Assembly (NCBI GenBank): GCA_026398815.1
Contig: JAPLSA010000028.1
Span: 1-64,000 of the forward strand
Origin: Gammaproteobacteria bacterium
Lineage (GTDB): Bacteria; Pseudomonadota; Gammaproteobacteria; Nevskiales; Nevskiaceae
DNA length: 64,000 nucleotides
Direction of reading: 5' to 3'
The notes under the pieces were generated by a model that was not told the DNA's origin, did not search any database, and worked only from the letters and a program-made list of their open reading frames with translations. The stretch's first letter is position 1. Each line of letters opens with the position of its first letter. The translations under genes and the position numbers were made by a program. Positions 8,536 through 18,358 of this stretch are shown here, piece after piece.

Positions 8536-8736
8536 CGCGGCACTGTAGCGGAGTCGCCGCGCAGACCTGCGGCCTTGTGCGTCGGGTCAAACGCCGGCCT
8601 GCAGCCCGTCGGATGCGCGCTCGACGACCGCAGTCGGGCGAGCCGCGCACCGCGCTGGTGCAGATCGAGCCGCTGCGGCCAGCGCGGCCGCCTTCCCGTA
8701 CCTGCCAGCCGATCGGACAGCGCGGGCCGGAAAGAG

Positions 8737-8761
8737 AAAAGGCCGCACGAGGCGGCCTTTT
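8737..8761 (-). terminator. Intrinsic terminator after the beta-barrel gene
   Basis: AAAAGGCCGC, loop ACGAG, GCGGCCTTTT: a perfect 10-bp inverted repeat with A/T ends, 22 bp beyond the stop of the minus-strand barrel gene at 8783. It is symmetrical and could act in both directions. Confidence 0.8.
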
Positions 8762-8782
8762 CGGTCCATCAGCTGCAGCGGA

Positions 8783-9931
8783 TCAGAACTTGTAGATCGC
8801 CTTGACGGCGAAGTTGCCGCCATTGTCCTTGAACGCCGGCACCGAGACGCTGCCGCCTTCGCCCTGGCTCACGGTGGTGAAGCCGTTCGGGAAGACATCG
8901 TCCTTCGAGGTGTCGTAGCGGACTTCGGCGATGATGTCGAAGTGCGACGACGGCGAGTACACGCCGGCCACGGTGTAGATCTTGAACGACGAGCTGTCGC
9001 CGCCAAGCTCGGCCTTCAGTGCCGCTTCTGCCAGTTCGATACGGGCACGGGCCGCGAACTTCTCGGTCAGCTGGTACATGCCGTAGAACGCCACGCCCTT
9101 GTTGATGTACAGGCCCTTGGCGTCCTGGATGTCGCCGTTCAGCGCCAGCGTCAGCTTGTCGATACCGGTGTACTGCACGACCACGTCCGAAATGTTGGTG
9201 CGGGTCGTGAACGCACCCGACGCCGGGCCGTTGATTGGGAACAGCACGGTGCCGTCGAACTCGTCGACGCCGAGATAATTGGTCAGCGAGACCAGCAGCG
9301 TCGAAGTCGGAGTGAACGTGACGTTCGTTTCCAGCGTCTTCTGCTTGTTGGCATCGATCGTCGACGCCTGCGGCGCGCTGTTGACGGCACCGAGGGTGGC
9401 CGACAGCAGGTCATTGAACTTGTAGGTCGCACGCAGGCCGGTGTGGAAGAACGGCTGGGTGTTCTGGAACAGCCAGGAGCGCGACACGAACGGTGCAGCG
9501 TTATCGGCCGTGACTTCGTAGCCGGCGAGCGAGCCGAAGCGGCCGGCGATCACCGTGAAGCCGCCGCCGGCGTACGACACGAAGGCGGTCGGCAGGCTGA
9601 AGATCGAATCGCCGTCGCCGTAGTTGGCGTTGATGACGTTGGAATCTTCACCGGCAAGGATGTTGACGGTGGCACCGAAACCCGACTCCGGCGCGTAGGC
9701 GATCGTCAGCGAGGCCTGGTCGATGGTGAAGGTGTCGGTCTGGGCGTCATAGGCGCGGAACGCCAGCGTCTTGCCCTTGTTGAAGTTCACCGAATACGAG
9801 GCGCTGGTATAGCCGCTGACCGCAATGCCGGAGGCTTCCAGGATCGAACCGATGGTCGGGGTGTCGGCGAAAGCGATGCCGGGCAGGCAGGCCAGACCCG
9901 CGACAGACAGCAGCTTCTTCATATTGCTCAT
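8783..9931 (-). CDS. Putative beta-barrel porin (BBP2/OmpL-like)
   Basis: 382 residues. Signal peptide MSNMKKLLSVAGLACLPGIAFA, then TIGSILEASGIAVSGYTSASY and many beta strands with aromatic girdle residues, ending in AVKAIYKF with the C-terminal phenylalanine recognised by the BAM complex. Strand patterns such as FDIIAEVRYDTS and the DNAAPFVSRSWLFQNTQPFFHTGLRATYKF region resemble the putative beta-barrel porin-2 family of Proteobacteria. The start at 9931 has a good ribosome site (AGGAG about 7 bases upstream); the longer open frame to 10168 has none. The 245 bp upstream (9932-10176) hold no gene I can support, and the base-rich leader probably carries the promoter. Confidence 0.75.
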   Translation of the reverse strand: MSNMKKLLSVAGLACLPGIAFADTPTIGSILEASGIAVSGYTSASYSVNFNKGKTLAFRAYDAQTDTFTIDQASLTIAYAPESGFGATVNILAGEDSNVINANYGDGDSIFSLPTAFVSYAGGGFTVIAGRFGSLAGYEVTADNAAPFVSRSWLFQNTQPFFHTGLRATYKFNDLLSATLGAVNSAPQASTIDANKQKTLETNVTFTPTSTLLVSLTNYLGVDEFDGTVLFPINGPASGAFTTRTNISDVVVQYTGIDKLTLALNGDIQDAKGLYINKGVAFYGMYQLTEKFAARARIELAEAALKAELGGDSSSFKIYTVAGVYSPSSHFDIIAEVRYDTSKDDVFPNGFTTVSQGEGGSVSVPAFKDNGGNFAVKAIYKF

Positions 9932-10176
9932 GACTCTCCTTCGAGTAGTAATTGCGCTGAAAATGGCCAGCGGTCGACGAAAAAGCATGGACCATGCCAT
10001 ACAGCTCAAATACATGAATTTCCTTTCATTTTTCCTCGAAGTTCGCAATCTGGACCGGCTGTGGCTGCGCTCCCGGCCAGCTCGCGATGCGAGCGGCGGC
10101 CATTGCCGATCAGAGTGCACCAATTTGGCGCAGCCGCTCCCGCACGGAGGCACGGGCCCGCAATCCATCGGGCAAT

Positions 10177-10210
10177 AAAAAAGGCGGCACCGGCTTTCGC
10201 CGGTGCCGCC
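10177..10210 (-). terminator. Intrinsic terminator after the cytochrome gene
   Basis: On the minus strand: stem GGCGGCACCGG / CCGGTGCCGCC (11 bp, perfect) with loop CGAAAG, followed by six T. It lies 40 bp past the cytochrome stop. The neighbouring stretch from 9932 to 10176 has no supported gene. Confidence 0.85.
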
Positions 10211-10250
10211 CTGATCCGCGCGGTGCGGGTGGCGGCGCTGCGGGCGTCGA

Positions 10251-10727
10251 TCAGACGCCGGCGCGCTGCAGCATCAGTTCGATCGCCGCCTTGATCTCGG
10301 CATCGCTGAGATCGGCCTTGCCGCCGCGTGCCGGCATCGCGTTCTTGCCCTTGATCGCCGAGGCCGCGAGGCCGTCGACGCCACCAGCGGCACCCTTGCG
10401 CGTCGCCCAGGCGGCCTTGTCGGTCGGCTTCGGCGCTTCCAGCACGCCGGCGTCGTGGCAGGCCGAGCAGACCTGGGTGTAGACCTGCTCGCCCGACCAC
10501 GGCTCGCGGGCGACGGCTGCAGTCTTGACCAGCAGCGCCGGGTCGGTCACCACGGTGCCGATCGGCGCGGTACGGGCCGCAACCTTCTTGCTCTCGGCAA
10601 CGTTGGCGGTGTCGTGCTTCGGGGCCATGAACAGGGCCAGCACGACGATGCCGAAGGTGATGCCGAACAGCAGCGCCAGCACGCCGGCGAACGAAATCAT
10701 GAACTTCTTGTCCTGGTCTTTGCTCAC
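10251..10727 (-). CDS. Membrane-anchored cytochrome c5-type protein
   Basis: 158 residues. One N-terminal membrane segment (FMISFAGVLALLFGITFGIVVLALF, about 9-33) anchors a periplasmic mono-haem domain with CSACH at 87-91, the residues AGVLEAPKPTDKAAW typical of cytochrome c5, and a likely axial methionine in GKNAMPARGG. An electron-transfer role in the periplasm is inferred. A GTG start at 10727 is chosen, preceded by CCGGAG 6 bases upstream; longer open frames to 10844 add an arginine-rich leader without signal features. The gene is transcribed alone and ends in a strong terminator. Confidence 0.85.
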   Translation of the reverse strand: MSKDQDKKFMISFAGVLALLFGITFGIVVLALFMAPKHDTANVAESKKVAARTAPIGTVVTDPALLVKTAAVAREPWSGEQVYTQVCSACHDAGVLEAPKPTDKAAWATRKGAAGGVDGLAASAIKGKNAMPARGGKADLSDAEIKAAIELMLQRAGV

Positions 10728-10947
10728 AACGGTCTCCGGGGCCGGCAGATGAATAAGGCGAATAGTCGGGAATCGATGGTCATGTGCGACGAACGAAGGT
10801 CTGACGCGGCATGGCATCGCGGGCGCAGCCTCATTTCGGTGCACGAGACTGGGCTTGCTTCAAACTGGCGCAGACGTCGCTGTCGATGACGGGGCATTCC
10901 GGGCATCGAACCGCGAACAGCGCAGGCGCCAGCCCGAGCGACGCGAC

Positions 10948-10953
10948 ATTATA
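10948..10953 (-). promoter_or_regulatory. Perfect TATAAT -10 hexamer upstream of the cytochrome gene
   Basis: Read on the minus strand the hexamer is TATAAT, unusual in this GC-rich gap. The leader to the GTG start would be about 215 bases. No good -35 box is seen at 16-18 bp, so this is only a candidate. Confidence 0.25.
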
Positions 10954-11030
10954 GAGAAGCGCGTCCGCCGCGTGCCCGGTTTGCAGCCTGTCCGGCCCGC
11001 AATCAGACGCTCGGTTACGATAGCTATCCC

Positions 11031-12029
11031 ATGCCAGATTCCACGCTCCCCTCGCCGACCGACGACGTCGCGCTGCAGAACACCGCCCGCCGCGTGCTCG
11101 GGATCGAGCGTGATGCGCTGGACGCCCTGCTGCCGCGCATCGATGCCGGTTTTGCCCGCGCCTGCCGCCTGCTGATCGGCTGCCGCGGCCGGGTGGTGGT
11201 CACCGGCATGGGCAAGAGCGGCCACATCGGCGGCAAGATCGCGGCGACCCTGGCGTCCACCGGTACTCCGGCGTTCTTCGTGCACCCCGGCGAGGCCAGC
11301 CACGGCGACCTCGGCATGATCACCCGCGACGACGCGGTGATCGCCATCAGCAACTCCGGCGAAACCGCCGAAGTGCTGACCATCCTGCCACTGATCAAGC
11401 GCATGGGCGTGCCGCTGGTGTCGATGACCGGCCGGCCAGCGTCGACACTGGCCAAGGCCGCCGACGTGCATCTGGATGTCTCGGTGGCCCAGGAAGCCTG
11501 CCCGCTGAATCTGGCGCCGACCGCGTCGACCACCGCCACGCTGGCGATGGGCGACGCGCTGGCCGTGGCGCTGCTGGAAGCGCGCGGCTTCACGCCGGAG
11601 GACTTCGCGCTGAGCCATCCGGGCGGCACGCTCGGCCGGCGGCTGCTGCTGAAGGTCGGCGACCTGATGCATGCCGGCGAGGAGATTCCGTGCGTCGGTG
11701 ACGACGCCGCGCTGTCCGCCGCGCTGCTCGAAATGACCCGCAAGGGGCTCGGCATGACCGCCGTCGTCGACCGCGATGGCCGGGCCGTCGGCATCTTCAC
11801 CGACGGCGACCTGCGCCGCGTGCTCGATGCCGGGCTCGATGTCCGCAGCGCAGCCATCACCAGCGTGATGACGCGCGGCGGCAAGCACATCGGCGCCGGA
11901 CAGCTGGCCGCCGAAGCGGTGCACCTGATGGAACGGCACCGGATCACTGTGCTGATGGTGCTCGACGACGAACAGCGCATCGCCGGCGTGCTGCACATGC
12001 ACGATCTGCTGCGCGCCGGAGTCGTCTGA
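11031..12029 (+). CDS. kdsD: D-arabinose 5-phosphate isomerase
   Basis: 332 residues. Interconverts ribulose 5-phosphate and arabinose 5-phosphate, the first step of Kdo synthesis for LPS. Domains: an N-terminal SIS sugar-isomerase domain at about 40-175 with TGMGKSGHIGGKIAATLAS and the FFVHPGEASHGDLGMI loop, then two CBS domains at about 205-330 (LMHAGEEIPCVGDDAALSAAL; VMTRGGKHIGAGQLAAEAV). First gene of a tightly packed run: its TGA overlaps the ATG of kdsC by one base. Full length and unambiguous. Confidence 0.97.
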   Translation: MPDSTLPSPTDDVALQNTARRVLGIERDALDALLPRIDAGFARACRLLIGCRGRVVVTGMGKSGHIGGKIAATLASTGTPAFFVHPGEASHGDLGMITRDDAVIAISNSGETAEVLTILPLIKRMGVPLVSMTGRPASTLAKAADVHLDVSVAQEACPLNLAPTASTTATLAMGDALAVALLEARGFTPEDFALSHPGGTLGRRLLLKVGDLMHAGEEIPCVGDDAALSAALLEMTRKGLGMTAVVDRDGRAVGIFTDGDLRRVLDAGLDVRSAAITSVMTRGGKHIGAGQLAAEAVHLMERHRITVLMVLDDEQRIAGVLHMHDLLRAGVV

Positions 12030-12535
12030 TGCGCACCCTGAGCGAGCGTGCCCGCGAGATCCGCTGCGCCGTCTTCGATGTCGACGGCGTGATGACCGAC
12101 TGCAAGCTGTACCTGGCTGCCGATGGCACCGAACTGAAGGCGGTGCATGTCCGCGACGGCCTCGGCCTGAAGCTGCTGATGCAGGCCGGCATCGAGGTCG
12201 CGGTGATTTCCGGCCGGCCATCGGCGGCGATGCAGGCACGCTTCGAATACCTCGGCATCCGCCGCGTCTGGCTGAACGTCGAGCACAAGCTGCCGGCCTG
12301 GGAAGAGCTGAAAGCCCAGCTCGGCCTGCGCGACGAGCAGATGATGATGATGGGCGATGACACCCCGGATCTGCCGCTGCTGCAGCGCGCCGGGCTGGCG
12401 ATGACAGTGGCCGACGCGCACCCGAAAGTGCTGGCCGTGGCCCACTGGGCCAGCCGCCTGGCCGGCGGCAACGGGGCGGTGCGCGATGCCGCCGACCTGA
12501 TTCTCAACGCGCAGTCGGCCGACCTCCGTCCATGA
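12029..12535 (+). CDS. kdsC: 3-deoxy-D-manno-octulosonate 8-phosphate phosphatase
   Basis: 168 residues. HAD-family phosphatase that removes phosphate from Kdo-8-phosphate. Seen: motif I CAVFDVDGVMTD with the catalytic aspartates at about 17 and 19, motif II SGRPS, the lysine region EHKLPAWEEL, and motif III MMGDDTPDLPLL. Typical length for the short KdsC form without cap domain. Overlaps lptC by 4 bp (ATGA), consistent with translational coupling in the Kdo/LPS-export run. Confidence 0.97.
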   Translation: MRTLSERAREIRCAVFDVDGVMTDCKLYLAADGTELKAVHVRDGLGLKLLMQAGIEVAVISGRPSAAMQARFEYLGIRRVWLNVEHKLPAWEELKAQLGLRDEQMMMMGDDTPDLPLLQRAGLAMTVADAHPKVLAVAHWASRLAGGNGAVRDAADLILNAQSADLRP

Positions 12536-13089
12536 CCCGCATCGTGGTGGCGACCCTGGCCGTGGCCGCGCTGGCCGGCCTGCTGTTCACGCTGAACCGG
12601 ATCGACGACATCGCGCTCGATGTCGCCGCCAGCCCCGACAAGCTGCCGCGCTACACGCTGACCCAGGCTGACCTGACCCGCTACGACGCTGCCGGCCAGC
12701 CGTCGATGAAAGCGACGGCGGCCACGCTCGAATACTTTGACGATGAATCGGCCACCGCGACGACGCTGGTCGTCGACGTGCTGTCGGGGCCCAAGACGCC
12801 GTGGCATATCGAGGCGCCGGCCGGCAACCTGCGGGCCGGCAGCCGCGAATTCGAACTGACTGGCGAAGTCGTGGCCCACGGCCAGTGGCCCGACAACGGC
12901 GAGGCGCTGGTGATGCGCTCGCCGAGCATGATCGTCAACCCGGATACCCATGTCCTGCATACCGCCGCGGTCGTCGATGTCGACAGCCCGACGCGCAAGG
13001 GCACGGCCATTGGCATGGATGCCAATTGGGAAAAACAGGACCTGCGCCTGCTGAACAACGTGAAGATGCGCTATGAAGTCACTCGCTGA
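12532..13089 (+). CDS. lptC: LPS export ABC transporter periplasmic protein LptC
   Basis: 185 residues. One N-terminal membrane helix (IVVATLAVAALAGLLFTL) anchors a periplasmic beta-jellyroll that passes LPS from LptB2FG to LptA. Seen: the family-like segments YTLTQADLTRYDAAGQPSM, EAPAGNLRAGSREFELTGEV and [33 protein letters not shown]. Overlaps lptA by 17 bp. The position between kdsC and lptA is the conserved one. Confidence 0.93.
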   Translation: MTRIVVATLAVAALAGLLFTLNRIDDIALDVAASPDKLPRYTLTQADLTRYDAAGQPSMKATAATLEYFDDESATATTLVVDVLSGPKTPWHIEAPAGNLRAGSREFELTGEVVAHGQWPDNGEALVMRSPSMIVNPDTHVLHTAAVVDVDSPTRKGTAIGMDANWEKQDLRLLNNVKMRYEVTR

Positions 13090-13674
13090 ACTGAGAGCCC
13101 CCGCGCTGCTGCTGATGCTGGCCGCAGCCTCGGCGCCGCTGGCGCTGCACGCCCAGGGGTCGGTCAAACCGGTATCGGTGGACCGCAACGAACTGGTCAA
13201 GCTGCCGAAGCCGGCCGACCTGAAGCCGACCGGGCCGGTCACGCTGACCTCCGACAAGGCCGAGCTGGTACAGGGCAATTCGGCGATCTACACCGGCAAC
13301 GTCGTGCTGTCGTCGGACACGCTGAAGCTCGAAGGCGACCGCGTGGAACTCAAGCAGTACGCCGGCGGCCAGTACGAAGCGAAGATCACCGGCGGTCCGG
13401 CCAAGATGAACCACGCCGGCAACGGTGCCGAGAACCCGCCGGTCTCGGCGCGAGCGAAGACGCTGAACTACGACTCGCGCAGCGGCGTGCTCGATCTGGT
13501 CAACGACGCCTACGTGATGCGCGGCAGCGACGAGATCACCGGCGACACCATCAAGTACGACGTCAACCAGCGGCGCATCCAGGCCTCCGGCGGCACCGGC
13601 GGGCAGGTGAAGATCATCCTGCAGCCGTCGTCGAATGAATCGGCTGCGCCGGCCGCATCGCCAGGAGGCACGCC

Positions 13675-13678
<4 letters not shown>
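13073..13678 (+). CDS. lptA: LPS transport periplasmic bridge protein LptA
   Basis: 201 residues. Signal peptide (about 1-27, [18 protein letters not shown]), then the OstA/LptA repeat fold: [35 protein letters not shown] and [20 protein letters not shown] followed by the segment [19 protein letters not shown]. Forms the periplasmic filament that bridges LptC and LptD. The Ala/Pro-rich C-terminal tail ([15 protein letters not shown]) is disordered. Its stop overlaps the GTG start of lptB (GTGA). Confidence 0.95.
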
Positions 13679-14430
<752 letters not shown>

Positions 14431-14571
14431 TGCCGGCAGCCTCTTCCGCGTGGACGGCCTGGCGGCTTCACCGGCAGTACTTCGACCAAAGGCTTACTTG
14501 GCGATCATAATGGATCGCGGCGAATTTCGAGCAAGTACAATGCCAACACTCGAAATGGTGAAAACGCGCGA

Positions 14572-16053
14572 ATGAAGCAGTCGCTGTCACTCCGAACCGG
14601 CCTTGCCCTGACCATGACGCCTGCGTTGCAGCAGGCGATCCGCCTGCTGCAGCTGTCGAGCCTCGATCTTCAGCTCGAAATCCGCCAGGCGCTGGAATCC
14701 AACGTGATGCTGGAAGCCGATGGCGAGGACGCCGACGTCCAGACCATCGAGGAAGCGATGGCGGAATCGGACAGCAGCGCCGCCATTGCCGAAGCCAGTT
14801 CGGCCGCCGAAACCGCCATCGAGATCGGCGGCGAGAACGTGATTCCGGAAGAAATGCCGGTCGACGCCGACTGGGGCGACATCTACGACGGCGCCGGCGC
14901 GGCCGGCAGCGGCTCCGGCGAGGACGATGACGGCCTGCACGACTTCATGCAGGCCAATCTGCACGGCTCGCAATCGCTGCGCGACCACCTGACCTGGCAG
15001 GCCTCGATCGCGCCGTTCGACGAGGTCGACGCCGAAATCGCGCTGCACATCATCGATGCGATCAACGACGACGGTTATCTCGAAGACTGGGACGGCGTCC
15101 GCGAGCGGCTGGTCAGCGGCCAGAACATTCCGGCCGAGCGCGTCGAGAAGATCCTGCGCTCGGTGCAGGATTTCGATCCCTCCGGCGTCGCCGCCCGCGA
15201 CCTTCCGGAATGCCTGCGCCTGCAGCTGCAGCAGTTCCCGCCGAAGACGCCAGGCCTGGCCGCGGCCTTCAAGGTGCTGGAAGCGCCGATGGCGATGCTG
15301 GCGCGCCACGACGAAACCGCGCTGATGAAGACCACCGGCCTGCCGCTGGAAGCGCTGCGCGAAGGGCTGGCGCTGGTGCAGTCGCTGCAGCCGCATCCCG
15401 GCCGCCCCTATCAGGCGCACGAGAGCGACTACATCGCCCCGGATGTCTTCGTCGGCAAGAAGAACGGCCGCTGGCGGGTCAGCCTCAATCCGGAGCACAC
15501 GCCGAAGCTGCGCATCAACCAGCTCTACCAGGGCATGGTCAAGCGCGCCGACACCTCGCGCGACCAGCTGACTATGAAGCAGCATTTGCAGGAAGCGCGC
15601 TACTTCATCAATTCTCTGGAAGCACGGAACGAAACGCTGCTCAAGGTTGCCCAATGCATAGTCGAGGAACAGCGGGCGTTCCTCGATTACGGCGAGGAAG
15701 CGATGCGTCCGCTGGTGCTGCGCGATGTCGCCGAACAGCTGGGGATTCATGAATCCACGGTGTCGCGCGCAACCGCAAACAAGTACATGCTGACGCCACG
15801 AGGCCTCTACGAACTGAAGTACTTCTTCTCCAGCCACGTCCAGACCACCGAAGGAGGCACCTGCTCCGCCACCGCCATCCAGGCCATGATCAAGCGGCTC
15901 ATCACTGCGGAAGATCCAGCCAAGCCCCTGTCCGATTCGACGCTCGCCGAACTGCTGCTGAAGGAAGGCATCCAGGTCGCGCGTCGCACGGTCGCAAAGT
16001 ATCGCGAGGCGCTGCGCATCCCCCCGTCGCACGAGCGCAAGCCGATCGGTTGA
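14572..16053 (+). CDS. rpoN: RNA polymerase sigma-54 factor
   Basis: 493 residues. Directs transcription from -24/-12 promoters with enhancer-binding activators. Seen: region I glutamine/leucine-rich start SLRTGLALTMTPALQQAIRLLQLSSLDLQLEI; an acidic region II at about 46-120; the core-binding domain; a helix-turn-helix near LRDVAEQLGIHESTVSRATANKY; and the RpoN box ARRTVAKYRE at about 470-479. Full length. Divergence from the consensus is not evident. Confidence 0.98.
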   Translation: MKQSLSLRTGLALTMTPALQQAIRLLQLSSLDLQLEIRQALESNVMLEADGEDADVQTIEEAMAESDSSAAIAEASSAAETAIEIGGENVIPEEMPVDADWGDIYDGAGAAGSGSGEDDDGLHDFMQANLHGSQSLRDHLTWQASIAPFDEVDAEIALHIIDAINDDGYLEDWDGVRERLVSGQNIPAERVEKILRSVQDFDPSGVAARDLPECLRLQLQQFPPKTPGLAAAFKVLEAPMAMLARHDETALMKTTGLPLEALREGLALVQSLQPHPGRPYQAHESDYIAPDVFVGKKNGRWRVSLNPEHTPKLRINQLYQGMVKRADTSRDQLTMKQHLQEARYFINSLEARNETLLKVAQCIVEEQRAFLDYGEEAMRPLVLRDVAEQLGIHESTVSRATANKYMLTPRGLYELKYFFSSHVQTTEGGTCSATAIQAMIKRLITAEDPAKPLSDSTLAELLLKEGIQVARRTVAKYREALRIPPSHERKPIG

Positions 16054-16195
16054 GCCCCGACCGGCTGCGGAGTCCGAATCCGGATTCCGGCCGCTGTTCA
16101 TGGTCCGAAACCTGCAATGCATGTGTTCGACCCGTTCGTCCTGCCGGAATCCTGGCAGGCACCCGGGCCGCCTTCCCTGAAAAGGAGTTGCGTGT

Positions 16196-16519
16196 ATGAA
16201 CCTGAACATTTCCGGTCATCATCTCGATCTCACGCCGGCGCTGCGCACCTACGTCACCGACAAGCTGAAGCGCGTCGAACGGCACTTCGATCACCTGATC
16301 GATGCCGCCGTGATCCTGTCGGTGGACAACAAGCTGCAGCACAAGGCCGAAGCCACGCTGCATGCCCGCGGCACCAACCTGCATGCCGAATCGGTGCAGG
16401 GCGACATGTACGCGGCGATCGACAACCTGATCGACAAGCTCGATCAGCAGACCCGGAAGTTCAAGGACAAGCTGCGCGACCACCATGCCCGCGACGTGCA
16501 GAAGCACGCCCTGAACTAG
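16196..16519 (+). CDS. hpf: Short ribosome hibernation promoting factor (HPF/YfiA family)
   Basis: 107 residues, the short form. Binds the 30S subunit in stationary phase and promotes inactive 100S dimers. Seen: MNLNISGHHLDLTPALRTYVTDKLKRVERHFDHLIDA-type start, the basic patch on the second helix, and GDMYAAIDNLIDKLDQQTRKFKDKL. Strong ribosome site AAAGGAG upstream of 16196. Followed by an intrinsic terminator; classic position between rpoN and ptsN. Confidence 0.93.
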   Translation: MNLNISGHHLDLTPALRTYVTDKLKRVERHFDHLIDAAVILSVDNKLQHKAEATLHARGTNLHAESVQGDMYAAIDNLIDKLDQQTRKFKDKLRDHHARDVQKHALN

Positions 16520-16550
16520 AGCCCGCGCCGCTACACTAGCCGGGCTTCCG

Positions 16551-16582
16551 AAAAAGCCCCGCTTTTCGAAGCGGGGCTTTTT
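16551..16582 (+). terminator. Intrinsic terminator between hpf and ptsN
   Basis: Perfect 14-bp inverted repeat (AAAAAGCCCCGCTT / AAGCGGGGCTTTTT) around a TTCG tetraloop, followed by CTTTCC. It lies 31 bp past the hpf stop and only 24 bp before ptsN, so ptsN expression needs read-through or a promoter in or near the hairpin. Confidence 0.9.
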
Positions 16583-16605
16583 CTTTCCAGCGACCCGGAT
16601 CCTCC

Positions 16606-17052
16606 ATGAAGCTTGCCGACATCCTCAATCCCGGACGCGTCGCCGTCGCCGTCGCCGTGACGAGCAAGAAGCGCGCACTGGAGGAGATCGCCCGCCTGCT
16701 GGCGCTCGGCGCGCCGAGTGTGGCGCCGGCCGACATCCTGGCCAGCCTCGCCGGCCGCGAGAAGCTCGGCTCCACCGGACTGGGCCACGGCGTGGCGATT
16801 CCGCACGGCCGGCTGGCCGGCGTGTCGACCAGCGTCGGCGCCTTCGTCCGGCTCAAGCATCCGGTCGACTACGACACCCACGACGGCCAGCCGGTCGACC
16901 TGGTGTTCGGCCTGCTGGTGCCGCAGAACGCCACCGGCGAGCACCTGCAGCACCTTGCGGCGATCGCCGAGAAGTTTTCCGACGACGACTTCTGCGCGCA
17001 GGTGCACGCCGCCAAGGACGACGCCGCCGTCTACGCCCTGCTCGCGGGCTGA
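16606..17052 (+). CDS. ptsN: Nitrogen-regulatory PTS EIIA component
   Basis: 148 residues. Receives phosphate from the PTS and acts as a regulatory output protein. Seen: the EIIA fold with SKKRALEEIARLLA, the phosphorylatable histidine at about 67 in LGHGVAIPHGRL, and VDLVFGLLVPQNATGEHLQHLAAIA. Lies in the rpoN-hpf-ptsN-rapZ-PTS run with the partner HPr and EI genes 1.3-1.6 kb downstream. Confidence 0.95.
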   Translation: MKLADILNPGRVAVAVAVTSKKRALEEIARLLALGAPSVAPADILASLAGREKLGSTGLGHGVAIPHGRLAGVSTSVGAFVRLKHPVDYDTHDGQPVDLVFGLLVPQNATGEHLQHLAAIAEKFSDDDFCAQVHAAKDDAAVYALLAG

Positions 17053-17085
17053 GCGCCGCAGGACCGCCTCCGAGCACGGCCGACC

Positions 17086-17946
17086 ATGCGTCTGGTGATC
17101 GTCAGCGGCCTGTCCGGTGCCGGCAAGTCCGTGGCGCTCAAGCAGTACGAGGATCGCGGCTACTACTGCATCGACAACATCCCGCTCGATCTCGTGCAGC
17201 CACTGCTGAGCCACGCGGTCGACCACCCCGGCCCGCGTTACCACCGGCTGGCGCTGGGGATCGATGCCCGCTGCGACCCTCTCGAGATCGAACGCTTCCC
17301 GGCCGTGCTCGAAGGCCTGCGCGGCCAGGCGATCGACGTGCGCGTGCTGTTCCTGACCGCCGACGACAACGTGATCCTGCGTCGCTACAACGAGACCCGG
17401 CGACGGCATCCGCTGGCCACTGCCGAAGTGTCGCTGCTCGATGCGATCCGCCTCGAACGCAAGCTGCTCAAGCCGGTGGCTGATCTCGCCGACGTGCCGC
17501 TCGACACCACTCACCTGAACCTCTACGACCTGCGGGCTGCGGTTGACGTGCACCTGCCGGAGCCGGGCATCCGTGGGCTGTCGGTGCTGTTCCTGTCGTT
17601 CGGCTTCAAGAACGGCGGTCCGGAAGGCGCGGACTTCGTGTTCGACGCACGCCTGCTGCCGAACCCGCACTGGGTGCCGGACCTGCGCGCGCTGACCGGC
17701 CGCGATGCGCCGGTGATCGACTGGTTCCGCAGCCAGCGCGTGGTCGAATCGTTCTTCGACGACACCCGTGCCTATCTCGATCGCTGGCTGACGGCGGTCG
17801 AGGCCCAGGACCGCGCCTACGTCACCGTGGCGATCGGCTGCACTGGCGGCCAGCACCGTTCGGTCTACCTGGTCGAGCGCATGAAGCAGGCGTTCGAGGG
17901 CCGCTTCCCGCAGATCGTGGCCCGCCACCGAGAACTCGGCACATGA
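17086..17946 (+). CDS. rapZ: RNase adapter RapZ
   Basis: 286 residues. P-loop protein that in enterics delivers the sRNA GlmZ to RNase E and controls glucosamine-6-phosphate synthase. Seen: Walker A GLSGAGKSVALKQYEDRG at about 8-25, IDNIPLDLV, the FLTADDNVILRRYNETRRRHPL segment, and the C-terminal domain with LFLSFGFKNGGPEGADFVFD and AIGCTGGQHRSVYLVERM. Full length. Confidence 0.95.
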   Translation: MRLVIVSGLSGAGKSVALKQYEDRGYYCIDNIPLDLVQPLLSHAVDHPGPRYHRLALGIDARCDPLEIERFPAVLEGLRGQAIDVRVLFLTADDNVILRRYNETRRRHPLATAEVSLLDAIRLERKLLKPVADLADVPLDTTHLNLYDLRAAVDVHLPEPGIRGLSVLFLSFGFKNGGPEGADFVFDARLLPNPHWVPDLRALTGRDAPVIDWFRSQRVVESFFDDTRAYLDRWLTAVEAQDRAYVTVAIGCTGGQHRSVYLVERMKQAFEGRFPQIVARHRELGT

Positions 17947-17956
17947 GCGCAAGACG

Positions 17957-18358
17957 ATGACGGTCGGCGTCCTGCTGGTCATGCACGGCAAGCTCGGCCA
18001 CCACCTGCTGGAAACGATGGAGGACATGATCGGTCCGCTGCCGTTGCAGGCCGACGTGCTGGAAGTGCGCCGCGTGCAGGCCACCGACGTGCTGCTGCTG
18101 CAGGGGCGGCGGATGATCGAGCGCCTCGACGTTGGCGCCGGTGTGCTGATCCTCACCGACGCCTACGGCTCCACGCCCAGCAACATCGCCAGCCGGCTGC
18201 TGGAAGCCCCGCGCACCGAACTGGTGGCCGGCATCAACCTGCCGATGCTGGTCGAGATCTTCAATTTCCCGAAGCGCAGCCTGCCGGACATGGTCGCCGC
18301 CGCCGTCGACAGCGGCCAGGCCGGCGTGGTCGCCTTCAAACTGCCAGCACCGCCATGA
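17957..18358 (+). CDS. PTS EIIA component, mannose (ManX/PtsA) type
   Basis: 133 residues. Seen: GVLLVMHGKLGHHLLETMEDMIGPLP with the phosphoacceptor histidine at about 10, GAGVLILTDAYGSTPSNIA, and INLPMLVEIFNFP. No sugar-specific IIB, IIC or IID gene is nearby, so it is likely a regulatory EIIA in the PTS chain, as in other Gamma- and Betaproteobacteria with this locus. Overlaps the HPr gene by 4 bp. Confidence 0.88.
   Translation: MTVGVLLVMHGKLGHHLLETMEDMIGPLPLQADVLEVRRVQATDVLLLQGRRMIERLDVGAGVLILTDAYGSTPSNIASRLLEAPRTELVAGINLPMLVEIFNFPKRSLPDMVAAAVDSGQAGVVAFKLPAPP

Noticed and set aside
14587-16209. 540-residue minus-strand open frame
   Set aside because: Antisense to rpoN and hpf, with no recognisable domain.
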